Source of the DNA: Anaerolineales bacterium UBA4826
GTDB taxonomy: Bacteria; Chloroflexota; Anaerolineae; UBA4142
Direction: 5' to 3'
Length of the DNA stretch: 16,089 nt
NCBI GenBank assembly: GCA_002400365.1
Contig: DHFK01000243.1
Location: 10,183 to 26,271, forward strand
Of the stretch, positions 6,446 to 13,930 are shown piece after piece. Position 1 is the stretch's first letter. Every line of letters starts with the position of its first letter. The position numbers were made by a program, and so were the translations under genes. A model generated the notes under the pieces. The model was not told where the DNA came from, ran no database searches, and was given only the letters and a program-made list of their open reading frames with translations.

Positions 6446-6745
6446 TCACTTGTTCCTCAAATAGCCGATCACGCCGCGCGCGGTGACCGTCGCGCGCGCG
6501 CCCGCGCTGTGTAACGCGATCGGCACATTCGCGACTCGCTCCGCCGCACGCGCCGTGCCCTGCTGAATCCGCAGCGCCCAGACCTGCGCGTTCAAGAACG
6601 GCATCCGCAGCCAGCGCTTGAATCGGCGCAAATAGCGCAGCGCGAAGAAAAACACGACGCCCGGTACCGCGACGAAAATCATCGTCAGCAGAGCCAGCCA
6701 AACGACTGCCAGATCGCGCCACGGCGCGAGGACTGTTGCTTCCAT
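6446..6745 (-). CDS. Small membrane protein with basic amphipathic tail, function unknown
   Basis: From the ATG at 6745 the protein has 99 residues: a membrane segment at about 12-36 followed by a strongly basic stretch (RYLRRFKRWLR) and a helical tail. GGAG six bases upstream supports this start. The frame is open up to 6820, but that part overlaps the decayed HEPN gene in another frame and has no ribosome site. The next gene follows within eight bases. No family was recognised. Confidence 0.6.
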   Translation of the reverse strand: MEATVLAPWRDLAVVWLALLTMIFVAVPGVVFFFALRYLRRFKRWLRMPFLNAQVWALRIQQGTARAAERVANVPIALHSAGARATVTARGVIGYLRNK

Positions 6746-6776
6746 GTCTGCTCCATGTCGAACCTGCGCTTGCCAT

Positions 6777-6979
6777 TCAATCCAAAAGCAATCCCAGAGA
6801 ATGGACTTTGGGAAAATCACCGCTCCGAGAAATCAATAGCGCCTTGAGCGCCTTCTCCGCGTCTGTTGCGCCTCGAAGCAAAGGTCTTCGAACAAAACGC
6901 CTTTACCTTTGCCGCGTCTTGCCTAGCGCAGGTTACTTTCAGCCCTTTCGAGCCAAACTTTCGATTCATCCGCGCTCAT
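6777..6979 (-). pseudogene. Decayed HEPN-domain toxin gene (partner of the MNT gene)
   Basis: Reading from ATG at 6979, overlapping the end of the MNT gene by 14 bases, gives MSADESKVWLERAESNLR, then a TAG at 6923-6925, then a readable ARRGKGKGVLFEDLCFEAQQ. A one-base loss at about 6861 shifts the frame; in the new frame AEKALKALLISRSGDFPKVH continues until TGA at 6777-6779. Joined, the text is a typical HEPN start including the 'FEAQQAAEKALKALL' signature, but it breaks off at about 67 residues where the family has about 120-130. The C-terminal helix that normally carries the RNase residues is missing. It is clearly a broken HEPN toxin. Confidence 0.85.
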
Positions 6980-7286
6980 AGAGGAGTCTTCCTTCTTGGA
7001 GCGCCTGCCGATAGATGAAGTACGGACTGGTCCGGTGCCGTTCAAGAGTGCGCGTGCCAACAACTATAGCATCAACTGCGACCCCAATCTTTCTTTTCAA
7101 AAGGGCACGGTAAATTCGCCGTGACACCTCGCGCTCGTTGCGAACATTCGCCACTACGACGAGAAAATCATAGTCGCTTTCGATTCCAAAGGTGCCTTTT
7201 GCTCTTGAACCGAGGAGGATGATGCGGGCTGGACGCGCCACGCGGACAATCTCTTGCACGATTTCGCCAAGAGCGTCACGGTGCAC
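6966..7286 (-). CDS. MNT-type nucleotidyltransferase (antitoxin of a HEPN-MNT pair)
   Basis: This 106-residue protein is a minimal nucleotidyltransferase with the GSRAKG motif (about 26-31) followed by SDYDFLVV (37-44), the GS-x-DxD pattern that binds metal and nucleotide. In HEPN-MNT pairs such proteins neutralise the HEPN RNase, in studied cases by AMPylating it. It starts with GTG, since an in-frame TAA lies just upstream, and the ribosome site is weak. The HEPN partner follows at once but is broken, so this is an antitoxin without its toxin unless another HEPN gene elsewhere uses it. All visible motifs of the MNT itself are intact. Confidence 0.85.
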   Translation of the reverse strand: MHRDALGEIVQEIVRVARPARIILLGSRAKGTFGIESDYDFLVVVANVRNEREVSRRIYRALLKRKIGVAVDAIVVGTRTLERHRTSPYFIYRQALQEGRLLYERG

Positions 7287-7332
7287 GATCGCTTTTGGCT
7301 CACTTTACACCTTTCTTCTCCAAACCCAGGCG

Positions 7333-9027
7333 TCAGTGATAGCCATCCGCCACTGCCAAAATCTCTGCCGCGTACTTGCGCGCTGCGGCATCGCCTGACT
7401 GCAATATGCTCTGCAACGGCTTGAGCAGCAATGGGCTTGTCATGCGCGCGAGCGCTTGCGCCGCGACCGCGCGTATTTCGGGCTCGCCGAGTTGCAGGTC
7501 CACGATGAGCGCCGGCGCGGCTTTGTCTGACGCGATCTCGCCCAGCGCTTTGGCTGCCGCCACGCGCAGCCGCGTGTCCACCGTCCCGACGCGCGGATCG
7601 CCGCGCAGCGCGACCAGCAGCGGCTCGATCACGCGGTCCGTCCGCGCATGTCCCAATGCCTCGACGACCTTGTCGCGTACGTCGGCGTTCACGTCCCGCA
7701 ACTGCGGCAGGAGATACTCGATGCCGCGATCCAATTGCAAGCGTCCCAGGATGTCCGCCGCACGCGTGCGCACGGCAGGATCCTTGTCCTTCAACTTGGC
7801 GGCAAACGCGTCCACCGCGCCATCACTTGACAGCGCGCCCAGCGCGGCGATTGCCGGCGCCTCGCCCTCCCAGGCGCGACGCATCAACTCTTGCGTAACC
7901 AACGCGCGCAGTTCTGCGCGCACCTGCTGCGCGTGCGCGACCGCGTGCCCGGCGAGATCCACTTCGCCGAGCGCCAGCAACGCGTCCACCAATGCGCTGG
8001 CATCGCCCAGCCCCGCGTAGAAGAGAACAACTTGGCGCCACGACGCGTCGGACAGGTGCTCCAGCACGGGTTGGAGGTCTGGCGCTTGGCGCAGCGCGCG
8101 CGCGGCAAAGTACGCTTGCCACAGTTCGTGCGTGAACTCCACTGTCCGATTCTTCCCCGCGCGCAAGAACCCGCGCGCCCGGGCAAGAAACTCGTTCGAC
8201 GCCGGCTTGCCGCGCTGAATCGCCAGGGCGACGCCTTCCAACATTTTTGCCGTTTCGCCCATGTCGCCCAACCCATTCGCCGCGAACCGGCCGAACAACT
8301 CGGCGCGGCGCGTGGGCAAGTTCTGATCGGCGCGCCAAACGTGCGCGAGCAGAGTGAGGGTCATCGGATTGGCGGTGAGCGCGCGCGGGACGGCGTTCGC
8401 CTTCAACGCGGCGAGAAACGCGTCGGCGTTTGCCGCGTTCCATTTCCGCGCGAACGGCACGATATCGCTGTCGCGAAAACCGGGCAGGGGAAATTCGGCA
8501 AAACCCGGCAGCGGCGACGCCGCGGCAATCACGATCCGCGCATCCTTGAATTCGCGCAGCCAGGCTTGCAGTTGCTCCGGCGGGAGCGCGTCCGCGTCGT
8601 CCAGCAAGACCAACGCGCGCCCAGCGCGCAAGACCCCGGGAAAGAAGACCGTTGGACACTGCGCCGCGAGTTCCTGGCTCAAATTCAGATCGCGCAAGTC
8701 GGTGAGGCGCGGCAGCGCCGCCCCGCGCAGGTCACGCCCGGCGAAAAAGAGCGGGACGGGCGCGTCGGCTTGGGCAAGCAGCCGGCGCGCGTTCGTTGCG
8801 GCAAGCCAAGCCAGCGTCGTCGTCTTGCCCGCGCCCGCCGCGCCGGTCAGCGCGACGCGCGCTTCTCGCGCCAGCGCCGCGCTCAGCCCGCGCGGCTCGA
8901 TCCATTGCGCTTGCAGCGCGACGCGCGCGCCAGGGCACGGCAAGCACTGAAAGCGGTTGAGGATTTGTTCCGCGTATTTGCGCCGAAAACGTTCGGAAGA
9001 ATCAAAGAGTTGGGTGATGAAATTCAT
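7333..9027 (-). CDS. NACHT/STAND-type ATPase with HEAT repeats
   Basis: From the start at 9027 the protein has 564 residues: a short N-terminus (1-55), a P-loop GAAGAGKTT (62-70), Walker B LVLLDDAD (139-146), a helical part with the VEFTHELWQAYFAA motif typical of the winged helix in NACHT proteins, and from about residue 400 to the end a row of PBS-lyase/HEAT repeats. STAND ATPases of this form act as sensors that oligomerise, and relatives with effector domains are antiviral. Here no effector domain is visible, so it may act with a partner or be regulatory. A near-consensus promoter (9048-9076) overlaps the upstream ATG at 9057, and AAGGG precedes 9027, which decides the start. MNT, broken HEPN and two membrane protein genes follow. 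Confidence 0.8.
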   Translation of the reverse strand: MNFITQLFDSSERFRRKYAEQILNRFQCLPCPGARVALQAQWIEPRGLSAALAREARVALTGAAGAGKTTTLAWLAATNARRLLAQADAPVPLFFAGRDLRGAALPRLTDLRDLNLSQELAAQCPTVFFPGVLRAGRALVLLDDADALPPEQLQAWLREFKDARIVIAAASPLPGFAEFPLPGFRDSDIVPFARKWNAANADAFLAALKANAVPRALTANPMTLTLLAHVWRADQNLPTRRAELFGRFAANGLGDMGETAKMLEGVALAIQRGKPASNEFLARARGFLRAGKNRTVEFTHELWQAYFAARALRQAPDLQPVLEHLSDASWRQVVLFYAGLGDASALVDALLALGEVDLAGHAVAHAQQVRAELRALVTQELMRRAWEGEAPAIAALGALSSDGAVDAFAAKLKDKDPAVRTRAADILGRLQLDRGIEYLLPQLRDVNADVRDKVVEALGHARTDRVIEPLLVALRGDPRVGTVDTRLRVAAAKALGEIASDKAAPALIVDLQLGEPEIRAVAAQALARMTSPLLLKPLQSILQSGDAAARKYAAEILAVADGYH

Positions 9028-9047
9028 GCGACCCTTTCTGCGGAACG

Positions 9048-9076
9048 ATTTTATCATGAGCCCCCGGATTAGTCAA
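9048..9076 (-). promoter_or_regulatory. Sigma70-type promoter of the NACHT/HEAT gene
   Basis: On the minus strand TTGACT (9071-9076), 17 bp and TAAAAT (9048-9053) match the consensus closely. The -10 box lies beside the alternative ATG at 9057, which therefore cannot be in the transcript. Confidence 0.7.
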
Positions 9077-9099
9077 AGCGCGAGAACGATTTTTTCCAC

Positions 9100-9128
9100 T
9101 TGCGCGATTCTTGGTTTGGTGCTAAACT
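9100..9128 (+). promoter_or_regulatory. Possible promoter of the penicillin-binding protein gene
   Basis: TTGCGC (9100-9105), a 17-bp spacer and TAAACT (9123-9128) form a moderate match. The leader would be about 180 bases and would contain the inverted-repeat element at 9182-9286. Confidence 0.4.
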
Positions 9129-9181
9129 TGCCGGGCGATGGCAATGACGGGCAGGCACGAGACACTGCCCGTATGCCATGT

Positions 9182-9286
9182 CTAGCAGGTTGTCGGAGAG
9201 GGAGTTCAGAAACCCGTTTTCTCCTTGCAAAGCATGAGGCGGAAATTGTCGAGCAAACGCGCGTAGCGTCTCCGACAGACTGCTAG
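9182..9286. mobile_element. MITE-like element with 18-bp terminal inverted repeats
   Basis: CTAGCAGGTTGTCGGAGA at 9182-9199 is repeated in inverted form at 9269-9286 with 16 of 18 matches (GT versus TC in the middle). The 69-base interior has no gene. The ends contain the palindrome CTAG, which could be part of the target duplication. No transposase is near. It may be a non-autonomous element or a conserved leader hairpin; comparison with other copies would decide. Confidence 0.5.
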
Positions 9287-9316
9287 CCGCGCACGAAAGC
9301 AAAAGGTTTACATCTA

Positions 9317-12300
9317 GTGTCCGCACGTTCTTTGTACTTGCGACAACGCCGGCAAAATGGACGAAAGAGTCCCGCACCGATCGCCTTGCGGCTCACTCTC
9401 GGAACCCTGGCGATTCTGGCAGGCCTCGTGCTCACGACCGTTGGAGTGGGCGCTGCCTCTGTCGTCGCCGTCTACAATTACTATTCCAAAGATCTCCCCG
9501 CGCCGGGTGAGATCGTCAAACAAACCCAAGCCCAATTCAAGACGACGCGCATCTACGACCGCACGGGGAGCGTGGTGCTCTACGAGATCATTGATCCGCA
9601 AGGCGGCAATCGCACCGTCGTCCCGCTCGACCGCATTCCCGCGCATCTAAAGAACGCGACCGTCGCGCTCGAAGACAAAAATTTCTGGACGAACCCGGGG
9701 TTCGATTGGTACGGCATCCTGCGCGCGGGATGGACCACGATCCGCGGCGAGCAGATTCAAGGCGCCAGCACGATCACGCAGCAGTTGGTCAAGAATGTGC
9801 TGATCCCGCAGTCCGAGCGCACGCGCCGCGATCCGCTCGACATCGGCACGTACAATCGCAAAGCCAGAGAACTCATCATCTCCGCCGAAATCTCCAAGCG
9901 GTATAGCAAGAAAGAAATCCTCGAATGGTACTTGAACGGCAACAACTATGGCAACCTCGCGTACGGCGTGGAAGCCGCCGCCGATACGTACTTTGGCAAG
10001 CACGTCCAAGACCTCGACCTGGCGGAATGTGCGACGCTGGCGGCGATTCCGCAGTACCCCGCGCTCAACCCGATTGACAACCCGCAAGCCGCGCTCGAGC
10101 GCCGCAACATCGTGCTCGACCAGATGTTGCTGCAAGGATACATCACGTCGGAAGAAGCCGTCGCCGCGAAAGCGTCCCGCCTGCGCGTCACGCCCAAGCG
10201 TTTCGACATCCGCGCGCCGCATTTCGTTTTCTACGCCCGCCGCCAACTCGAAAGTCTGCTCGAAGAACAACGACTTGGCGATCTGCTCTACACCGGCGGC
10301 TTGAGCGTGTACACCACGCTCGATTACAACATTCAGCAAGAAACCGAGCGCATCGCGCGCGACCAGGTCAATAAACTCCAAGCCGACAAACGGAACGTCA
10401 CCAACGCGTCAGTCGTCGTGATCAAACCGAATACCGGCGAGATCGTCGCGATGGTTGGCTCGGTAGATTACTTTAATCGCGATATTGATGGGCAGGTCAA
10501 CGTCGCGATCGCGCCGCGCCAGCCGGGATCGTCGTTCAAGATTTTCAACTATCTGACCGCGTTCGCGCAAGGATATACCGCGGCTTTTATGCTGATGGAC
10601 GTGCGCACGGTCTTTGACGATGCGCCGAATCCGTCGTACGTGCCCGAAAATTACGATCGCAAGTATCACGGTCCCGTGCGCTTGCGGACGGCGCTCGGGT
10701 CGAGTTTCAACATTCCCGCGGTCAAGTTGCTGCAACTCGTCGGCGTCAACAACGTCGTGAACACCGCGCATCGTTTGGGCATCAACACGCTCAACCGCGA
10801 AAAGTACGGGCTCGCGCTCACGCTCGGCGGCGGCGAGACGACGCTGCTCGACATGACGTACGCGAACAGCGTCCTCGCGAACCAGGGTGTGATGGTGGGC
10901 GCGCCTGTTCCCGCCGACCAACTCAAGCCGGGTTTTCGCACGCTCGATCCCATCGTGATTACCAAAGTCGTGGATGCGAACAACAAAACGCTGTACGAAT
11001 CCAAAGCGCCGCACCAGCAGCAAATCGTCACGCCGCAATTGTCGTACCTGATGAGCGACATTCTGTCCGACAACGTCGCGCGCACCCCCGGCTTTGGATC
11101 GAACAGCGTGTTGAAATTATCGCGACCCGCGGCGGTGAAAACCGGCACGACCTCCGACTGGCGCGACAATTGGACGATCGGCTATACGCCCGATTACGCG
11201 GTCGGCGTGTGGGTGGGCAACGCGGACAATTCGGAGATGGAGCACATCAGCGGCGTCTCCGGCGCGGGTCCCATCTGGCACGATCTGATGGAAAAGATTC
11301 ATCAGACCCTGCCGGTGCATCCGTTTGTCGAACCGCCCGGCATGACGCGCGTGCAGGTGTGCGCGACGAGCGGCTTGTTGCCGACGCCCTACTGCCCCGA
11401 GCGCGTCAAGGAATTGTTCATCGCCGGCACTGAGCCGAAGACGTTCGACAACATCTGGCAATCGTTCCGCATCTACAAGCCGAGCGGAAAATTGGCGACG
11501 GTGTACTGCCCGCCGGACCAGGTCCAGGACAAGGTCTTTCCGATCTATCCGCCCGAAGCCGCCGACTGGGTGCGCGAAAACAACCTCCCCCAACCGCCCT
11601 CCGAATACGAGACGACGTGTCGAGCGCCGGCGCAGGGCGGCGACGTGGCGATCATCGCGCCCGCATCGTACTCGACCATCCGCGGCGTCGTGCCGATCGT
11701 CGGCAACGCGCGCGTGGATAATCTCGACACGTACCGGCTTGCCTTCGGCAAAGGGATGGACCCAACGCAGTGGACGCAAATCGGCGGCGATCACCACGAA
11801 CGCGTGGACAATGGCGCGCTGGAACAATGGGACGTGTCCGCGCTCGACGGCTTGTACACGTTGAAATTGACAACGGTGGATCGCTCGGGCCGACCGCGCG
11901 AAGCCGCCATTCAGGTCATCGTGGACAATCAGCCGCCGACGGTCAAGATCACGTATCCGACCAATGGCGCGATCTACAGCCCGGAAAAAGACGAATGGGT
12001 TTCGATTAGCGTGGACGCGGTGGACAATGCCTCCATGGGGCGCGTCGAGTTTTACGTAGATGGCGCGTACATCGGCGCGAGCACGGTCGCGCCGTACAAC
12101 AAAAAGTGGACGCTCAAAATGTCGGACACGCTGACGCCGACGCTCGCCGTCGCCGCGTCCGTGACGCCGCCCAAGCCGATCACCGTCACGCGCACGATCA
12201 CAAACCCCGACAATACGATCACCATCGAGCAACTGGTCGGCGCCGTCGCCAAGGTGACGACGCCGAACCCGGCGATCACGGCAGTGTTCACCAATGGCGT

Positions 12301-12454
12301 CATCCTCGTGTCGAATACGGTGACGCTGCCCAACAATCCCGGCTTTGTCGAATCGCACACGATCCAAGCCGTCGCGCTAGACGCCGCCGGCAATCGCGCC
12401 GAAAGCGGCACGCTTACGATTTTCATCCAACATGCGCTGAAAGAAAAGAAATAA
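9317..12454 (+). CDS. Bifunctional class A penicillin-binding protein (PBP1A-like) with Ig-like C-terminus
   Basis: The protein has 1045 residues. A membrane anchor (about 24-52) precedes a glycosyltransferase-51 domain with catalytic E119 in EDKNF and the QGASTITQQL motif (148-157). The transpeptidase domain has S405-x-x-K408 (active serine in PGSSFK), S463-F-N465 and K608-T-G. It thus polymerises and cross-links peptidoglycan outside the membrane. After about 675 comes a region with C682, C693, C731 and C768, possibly paired, then Ig-like beta domains (about 775-870 and 873-1040), the last with a threonine/proline-rich insert near 938-1000. Most PBP1A proteins end near 700-850 residues, so this tail is long. 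It starts with GTG; AAAAGG lies about ten bases upstream. It is transcribed away from the NACHT gene. Confidence 0.93.
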   Translation: MSARSLYLRQRRQNGRKSPAPIALRLTLGTLAILAGLVLTTVGVGAASVVAVYNYYSKDLPAPGEIVKQTQAQFKTTRIYDRTGSVVLYEIIDPQGGNRTVVPLDRIPAHLKNATVALEDKNFWTNPGFDWYGILRAGWTTIRGEQIQGASTITQQLVKNVLIPQSERTRRDPLDIGTYNRKARELIISAEISKRYSKKEILEWYLNGNNYGNLAYGVEAAADTYFGKHVQDLDLAECATLAAIPQYPALNPIDNPQAALERRNIVLDQMLLQGYITSEEAVAAKASRLRVTPKRFDIRAPHFVFYARRQLESLLEEQRLGDLLYTGGLSVYTTLDYNIQQETERIARDQVNKLQADKRNVTNASVVVIKPNTGEIVAMVGSVDYFNRDIDGQVNVAIAPRQPGSSFKIFNYLTAFAQGYTAAFMLMDVRTVFDDAPNPSYVPENYDRKYHGPVRLRTALGSSFNIPAVKLLQLVGVNNVVNTAHRLGINTLNREKYGLALTLGGGETTLLDMTYANSVLANQGVMVGAPVPADQLKPGFRTLDPIVITKVVDANNKTLYESKAPHQQQIVTPQLSYLMSDILSDNVARTPGFGSNSVLKLSRPAAVKTGTTSDWRDNWTIGYTPDYAVGVWVGNADNSEMEHISGVSGAGPIWHDLMEKIHQTLPVHPFVEPPGMTRVQVCATSGLLPTPYCPERVKELFIAGTEPKTFDNIWQSFRIYKPSGKLATVYCPPDQVQDKVFPIYPPEAADWVRENNLPQPPSEYETTCRAPAQGGDVAIIAPASYSTIRGVVPIVGNARVDNLDTYRLAFGKGMDPTQWTQIGGDHHERVDNGALEQWDVSALDGLYTLKLTTVDRSGRPREAAIQVIVDNQPPTVKITYPTNGAIYSPEKDEWVSISVDAVDNASMGRVEFYVDGAYIGASTVAPYNKKWTLKMSDTLTPTLAVAASVTPPKPITVTRTITNPDNTITIEQLVGAVAKVTTPNPAITAVFTNGVILVSNTVTLPNNPGFVESHTIQAVALDAAGNRAESGTLTIFIQHALKEKK

Positions 12455-12459
12455 GACGC

Positions 12460-12527
12460 CAGACATCAGACCTCAGACGAAAAAAGGAGATGGCATCTGC
12501 TGTCTGTGATTTGATGTCTGTCGTCTG
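12460..12527. repeat. CAGAC word-repeat dyad after the penicillin-binding protein gene
   Basis: The gap 12455-12535 consists of variants of CAGACATC and its complement. CAGACATCA at 12460-12468 pairs with TGATGTCTG at 12512-12520, and CAGACGA at 12474-12480 can pair with TCGTCTG at 12521-12527 as an alternative. It begins five bases after the stop codon, so it may help end transcription or protect the 3' end, though no T-run follows. Confidence 0.7.
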
Positions 12528-12563
12528 ACAGAATATTTCACTCACCCAAGGAGGGTTTTCACA

Positions 12564-12935
12564 ATGTCTCGACGTACGATTGTTTTGTTCGCCGCCATCG
12601 CTCTGATGGCGGTTGCGCTCGCCGCGTGCGGCGGCGGCGCGAGCAGCGGCGGAGGCGCCGCGCTGAATGTCTCTGTAACCGCGACCGAATTCAAGTTCGA
12701 CCCGGCGACGATCAACGTCACACCCGGGCAGACGATTAACCTGACGGTGAAGAACACCGGGAGCGTTCAGCACACGTGGGTGTTGAAAGCCGTCAATGTT
12801 TCTCTCACGGTTGAGCCCGGCAAATCAGCCACGCGGACCTTTACCGCGCCTTCCTCGCCCGGCACGTACCCAATCGAATGTGACGTGGCGGGCCACAAGG
12901 AAGCCGGCATGGTCGGACAGTTGGTTGTAAAGTAG
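12564..12935 (+). CDS. Cupredoxin-domain lipoprotein (plastocyanin-like)
   Basis: This 123-residue protein has an N-terminal signal with the lipobox LAAC (C22 is lipidated), a Gly/Ser-rich spacer, and one cupredoxin domain. The copper ligands are H70, C106, H111 and M116, in the CDVAGHKEAGM motif usual for type I copper. It would carry electrons or bind copper at the outer face of the membrane. AAGGAGG stands before the ATG. It is a single gene flanked by word repeats on both sides; its redox partner is not in the window. Confidence 0.9.
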   Translation: MSRRTIVLFAAIALMAVALAACGGGASSGGGAALNVSVTATEFKFDPATINVTPGQTINLTVKNTGSVQHTWVLKAVNVSLTVEPGKSATRTFTAPSSPGTYPIECDVAGHKEAGMVGQLVVK

Positions 12936-12943
12936 TTTTGTTA

Positions 12944-13047
12944 GGTGGTTAGGTGGTTGGGTGGTTAGGTGGTTTGTTGGTTGGTTAGTTTGTCAGCGCG
13001 GGTTTCTACATCGCGCTGACGGCTATTCAACTATCGAACTAACCAAC
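12944..13047. repeat. Large nested word-repeat dyad between the cupredoxin and surE genes
   Basis: GGTTAGGTGG-type words fill the left side and their CCAACC complements the right. An outer stem pairs GTTGGTTAGTT (12980-12990) with 13037-13047, and an inner 9-bp stem pairs GTCAGCGCG (12992-13000) with 13012-13020 around an 11-base loop. Bases 12944-12970 are identical to 1148-1174. CCAACC words continue to about 13064, close to the surE start. Confidence 0.8.
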
Positions 13048-13086
13048 TATCCAACCAACCAACCATCGAACGATCAAACACTCCAC

Positions 13087-13896
13087 ATGTACATCCTCGT
13101 CACGAACGATGACGGCGTCACTGCGCCGGGTTTGCTCGCGCTCAAGCGCGCGTTGCAGACGTTGGGCAACGTGATCGTCGTCGCGCCCGATCGCAATTGG
13201 ACCGCCTCGGGTCACACCAAGACGATGCACAAGCCACTGCGCGTCGACCAGACGACGCTGCGGGATGGCTCGCCTGCCTACACAACCGACGGCGCGCCCT
13301 CCGATTGCGTCGCGCTGGTGATGCTCGGCTTGCTGCCGGAGAAACCGGCGCTCGTCGTCAGCGGCATCAATCCCGGCAGCAACCTCGCGCACGACCTGAC
13401 GTACTCCGGCACCGTAGCCGCCGCGATGGAGGGCGCGATCAACAACGTGCCTTCGATGGCAATCTCGGTTGACGGCAAGAATCGCGACCAGATTGATTTC
13501 GCGCCGACAGCGGAGTTTGCCGTGCGCCTCGCGCAGCGCATGTTGACGAACGGCTTGCCGCAGGATACGTTCCTGAACGTCAACGTCCCGGAGATTCCGC
13601 TGGAGCAAATGCGCGGCGTCCGCATCACGCGGCTCGGCAAACGGATCTATCGCGACGCGCTCGTCGAGCGCCAAGATCCGACCGGCAAGAGTTACTACTG
13701 GATCGGGGGCGAGCCGCCCAGCGGCGTGATCGAAGAAGAAGGCACCGACGTGTGGGCAGTGGCGCATCATTTTGTTTCGATTACGCCGGTGCACATGGAC
13801 CTGACAAGCCATGCGCTGATCGCGCCATTGAAAGCGTGGGAAGACGAAATCCAGTTGAGCAGCCCAGCGTCAGTGGTCAGCCGGACTGACCACTGA
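13087..13896 (+). CDS. surE: SurE 5'/3'-nucleotidase
   Basis: From the ATG at 13087 the protein has 269 residues, the normal SurE size. It opens with MYILVTNDDG, in which D8 and D9 bind the metal, and has the SGINPGSN motif (about 97-104) followed by YSGTVAAAMEGA. SurE removes phosphate from nucleoside monophosphates and sometimes polyphosphate. The frame continues upstream into the word repeat, but that part is repeat translation and not protein. There is no Shine-Dalgarno sequence before the ATG. The last residues (SPASVVSRTDH) are encoded by the left arm, loop and part of the right arm of a 17-bp hairpin, an unusual end probably acquired with the repeat. An aminotransferase gene follows 34 bases later. 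Confidence 0.93.
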   Translation: MYILVTNDDGVTAPGLLALKRALQTLGNVIVVAPDRNWTASGHTKTMHKPLRVDQTTLRDGSPAYTTDGAPSDCVALVMLGLLPEKPALVVSGINPGSNLAHDLTYSGTVAAAMEGAINNVPSMAISVDGKNRDQIDFAPTAEFAVRLAQRMLTNGLPQDTFLNVNVPEIPLEQMRGVRITRLGKRIYRDALVERQDPTGKSYYWIGGEPPSGVIEEEGTDVWAVAHHFVSITPVHMDLTSHALIAPLKAWEDEIQLSSPASVVSRTDH

Positions 13897-13902
13897 CGCT
13901 GG
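13864..13902. repeat. 17-bp perfect hairpin containing the surE stop codon
   Basis: Bases 13864-13880 pair without mismatch with 13886-13902 around the loop CCGGA; the core word is CAGTGGTCAG. The surE TGA (13894-13896) lies in the right arm. No T-run follows, so it may stall or protect mRNA rather than terminate it; downstream genes read in the same direction. Confidence 0.8.
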
Positions 13903-13930
13903 AGAGTCCATCACCCAAAGGAGGGAAACG

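Noticed and set aside
6746..6820. N-terminal extension of the small membrane protein
   Set aside because: This stretch is the tail of the broken HEPN gene read in another frame and has no ribosome site; the ATG at 6745 has one.
7376..9072. Long plus-strand frames opposite the NACHT/HEAT gene
   Set aside because: They are open only because of the GC-rich codon pattern of the minus-strand gene; their translations are rich in Arg/Ala/Ser with no motif, while the minus frame has a P-loop, Walker B and HEAT repeats.
9069..9377. Minus-strand 102-residue frame between the NACHT and PBP genes
   Set aside because: It spans two promoters and the inverted-repeat element, has no ribosome site or recognisable domain.
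12961..13086. 42-residue N-terminal extension of SurE
   Set aside because: It is the translation of the GGTTAGG/CCAACC word repeat; SurE proteins begin at MYILVTNDDG.
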